A program made the position numbers and the translations under genes. From contig NC_051449.1 of assembly GCF_001649575.2 (NCBI RefSeq), positions 16,849,597-16,913,596 on the forward strand: 64,000 nt of DNA, in the 5' to 3' direction. The notes below the pieces were generated by a model. It saw only the letters and a list, made by a program, of their open reading frames with translations. It made no database searches and was not told the origin of the DNA. Position 1 is the stretch's first letter. Each line of letters begins with the position of its first letter. The DNA comes from Kryptolebias marmoratus. Taxonomy: Eukaryota > Chordata > Actinopteri > Cyprinodontiformes > Rivulidae. Shown here piece after piece: positions 63,208 through 64,000 of the stretch.

Positions 63208-63983
63208 TTAGATCTTCTTGCTGGTTCTCTTCATCACTACAGAGCCACATGTCAGGGTCTACAACAGAAAAAGGAATACACCAGTAAAGCAGGAAATATA
63301 TTATTATATAAATATATTATTACAATTCCTTCTTCTATTCAAATCAGTTTTCATTAAAACAGTTTATTAATGAACGTCGGATGATTCTAACTATCCCTGC
63401 TGGGAGCCGAGTGTAATAACTATTGTTGTTGCACAACTATCTCAACACTCTAAGGGAGTGTGTTTACCTCGATGAGTTTGCCTCCACTGATCTCACAGAC
63501 TCGCATGTATTTGGGGAAGCTTGCAATCAGCTTACCTTCCTCCATGATTACTGTGGCCTGAAAAACACATGAATGATATCAGCAGCTGGAGAAACAATGT
63601 TCAAACGAGGCCAGTGGTCAACCCTTGACTCTTCCCTCCTACCTTAAATTTGTTGCCCCCAATGGCCCTCATGTCACACTCTTTGCCAAGCGTGAACCTG
63701 TTGGTGAAACTGGCAAAAGTGGGGTAGATATGGGTCCAGGAGAAGTCATCCCCATCCTGGGTGACTTCAGTGATGAGCTTGTGGTCGCGAGCCATCTTGA
63801 TGAAGTCATCGGGGATACCTAAAAAAAGTGGAGAGTGTGAGATTCCTAAAGCCCGGAGAGCATCTCGGCAAAATGTTTTCCGAGGAAATGCTTTCAGATT
63901 CAGCCTCTGTTCTCACCAATCAGCTTGCAGAACTCGTCGTATCCCTCCTGGGTCTCGGTTTCCCATCTTCCGACGAAGGCCAT
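63208..63983 (-). CDS. fabp6: fabp6 gene 2: ileal fatty acid-binding protein / gastrotropin
   Basis: Exons 63917-63983 (67 nt), 63643-63818 (176), 63468-63557 (90) and 63208-63258 (51 with stop); introns of 98, 85 and 209 bp, all GT-AG; 127 aa. The protein begins [20 protein letters not shown] and contains [64 protein letters not shown] and VMKRTSKKI. The cavity Trp (position 50) and Phe (position 95) are both present, unlike in gene 1. The role is cytosolic bile-acid binding in the gut, inferred from the family. The start is set by homology and by the exon 1 length; only about 17 bp of 5' sequence is in the window, so the promoter lies beyond the right edge. Confidence 0.92.
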
Positions 63984-64000
63984 TCTGGTGGTGTTGGTGG

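Overview
The window looks like teleost fish nuclear DNA. It is AT-rich, dense in (CA)n, (TA)n and (ATCC)n microsatellites, and full of decayed Tc1/mariner, hAT and LINE copies. The genes are split by GT-AG introns, and no bacterial-type gene organisation is visible. Only about 2% of the window is recognisable coding sequence, all of it on the minus strand.

Layout. (1) 1-29850 is non-coding and is best read as part of the first intron of the gene whose first exon lies at 29851-30382. It holds a Tc1 relic (about 12.9 kb), a possible SANT/Myb-type transposon remnant (about 20.8 kb), a 28-bp minisatellite (23630-23993), a poly-C run beside an 11-N gap (16560-16645) and many simple repeats. (2) 29851-30382 is coding exon 1 of a zswim5-like gene (SWIM zinc-finger family), inside a CpG-rich promoter that runs to about 30540. 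(3) 30540-53800 is intergenic. It holds a decayed LINE (37.9-38.7 kb), an internally deleted Tc1 element with both ends (40124-40996), a SINE/LINE-tail-like repeat (44.4-44.9 kb), four copies of an unnamed dispersed repeat and a few candidate conserved non-coding stretches. (4) 53815-54710 is another Tc1-like relic at the edge of the next block. (5) 54935-63983 is a tandem array of ileal fatty-acid-binding protein genes (fabp6, gastrotropin).

The fabp6 array is the main find. It has two complete four-exon genes of 127 codons each (57555-58649 and 63208-63983). A third copy has intact exons 2-4 but no exon 1 (55630-56346). Further exon 3 and exon 4 fragments have been reshuffled by small deletions and duplications. 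A 562-bp stretch repeats with a constant 5,761-bp offset and no visible gap, which gives the approximate size of the duplication unit. A perfect AGGTCA-A-AGGTCA (DR1) nuclear-receptor element sits 8 bp past the stop codon of both complete genes. A palindromic hAT-type element (59300-60336) lies between those two genes.

fabp6 proteins carry bile acids in the cytosol of intestinal cells. zswim5 is an unrelated neighbour and I see no functional link. Gene names rest on recalled family sequences, not on searches.
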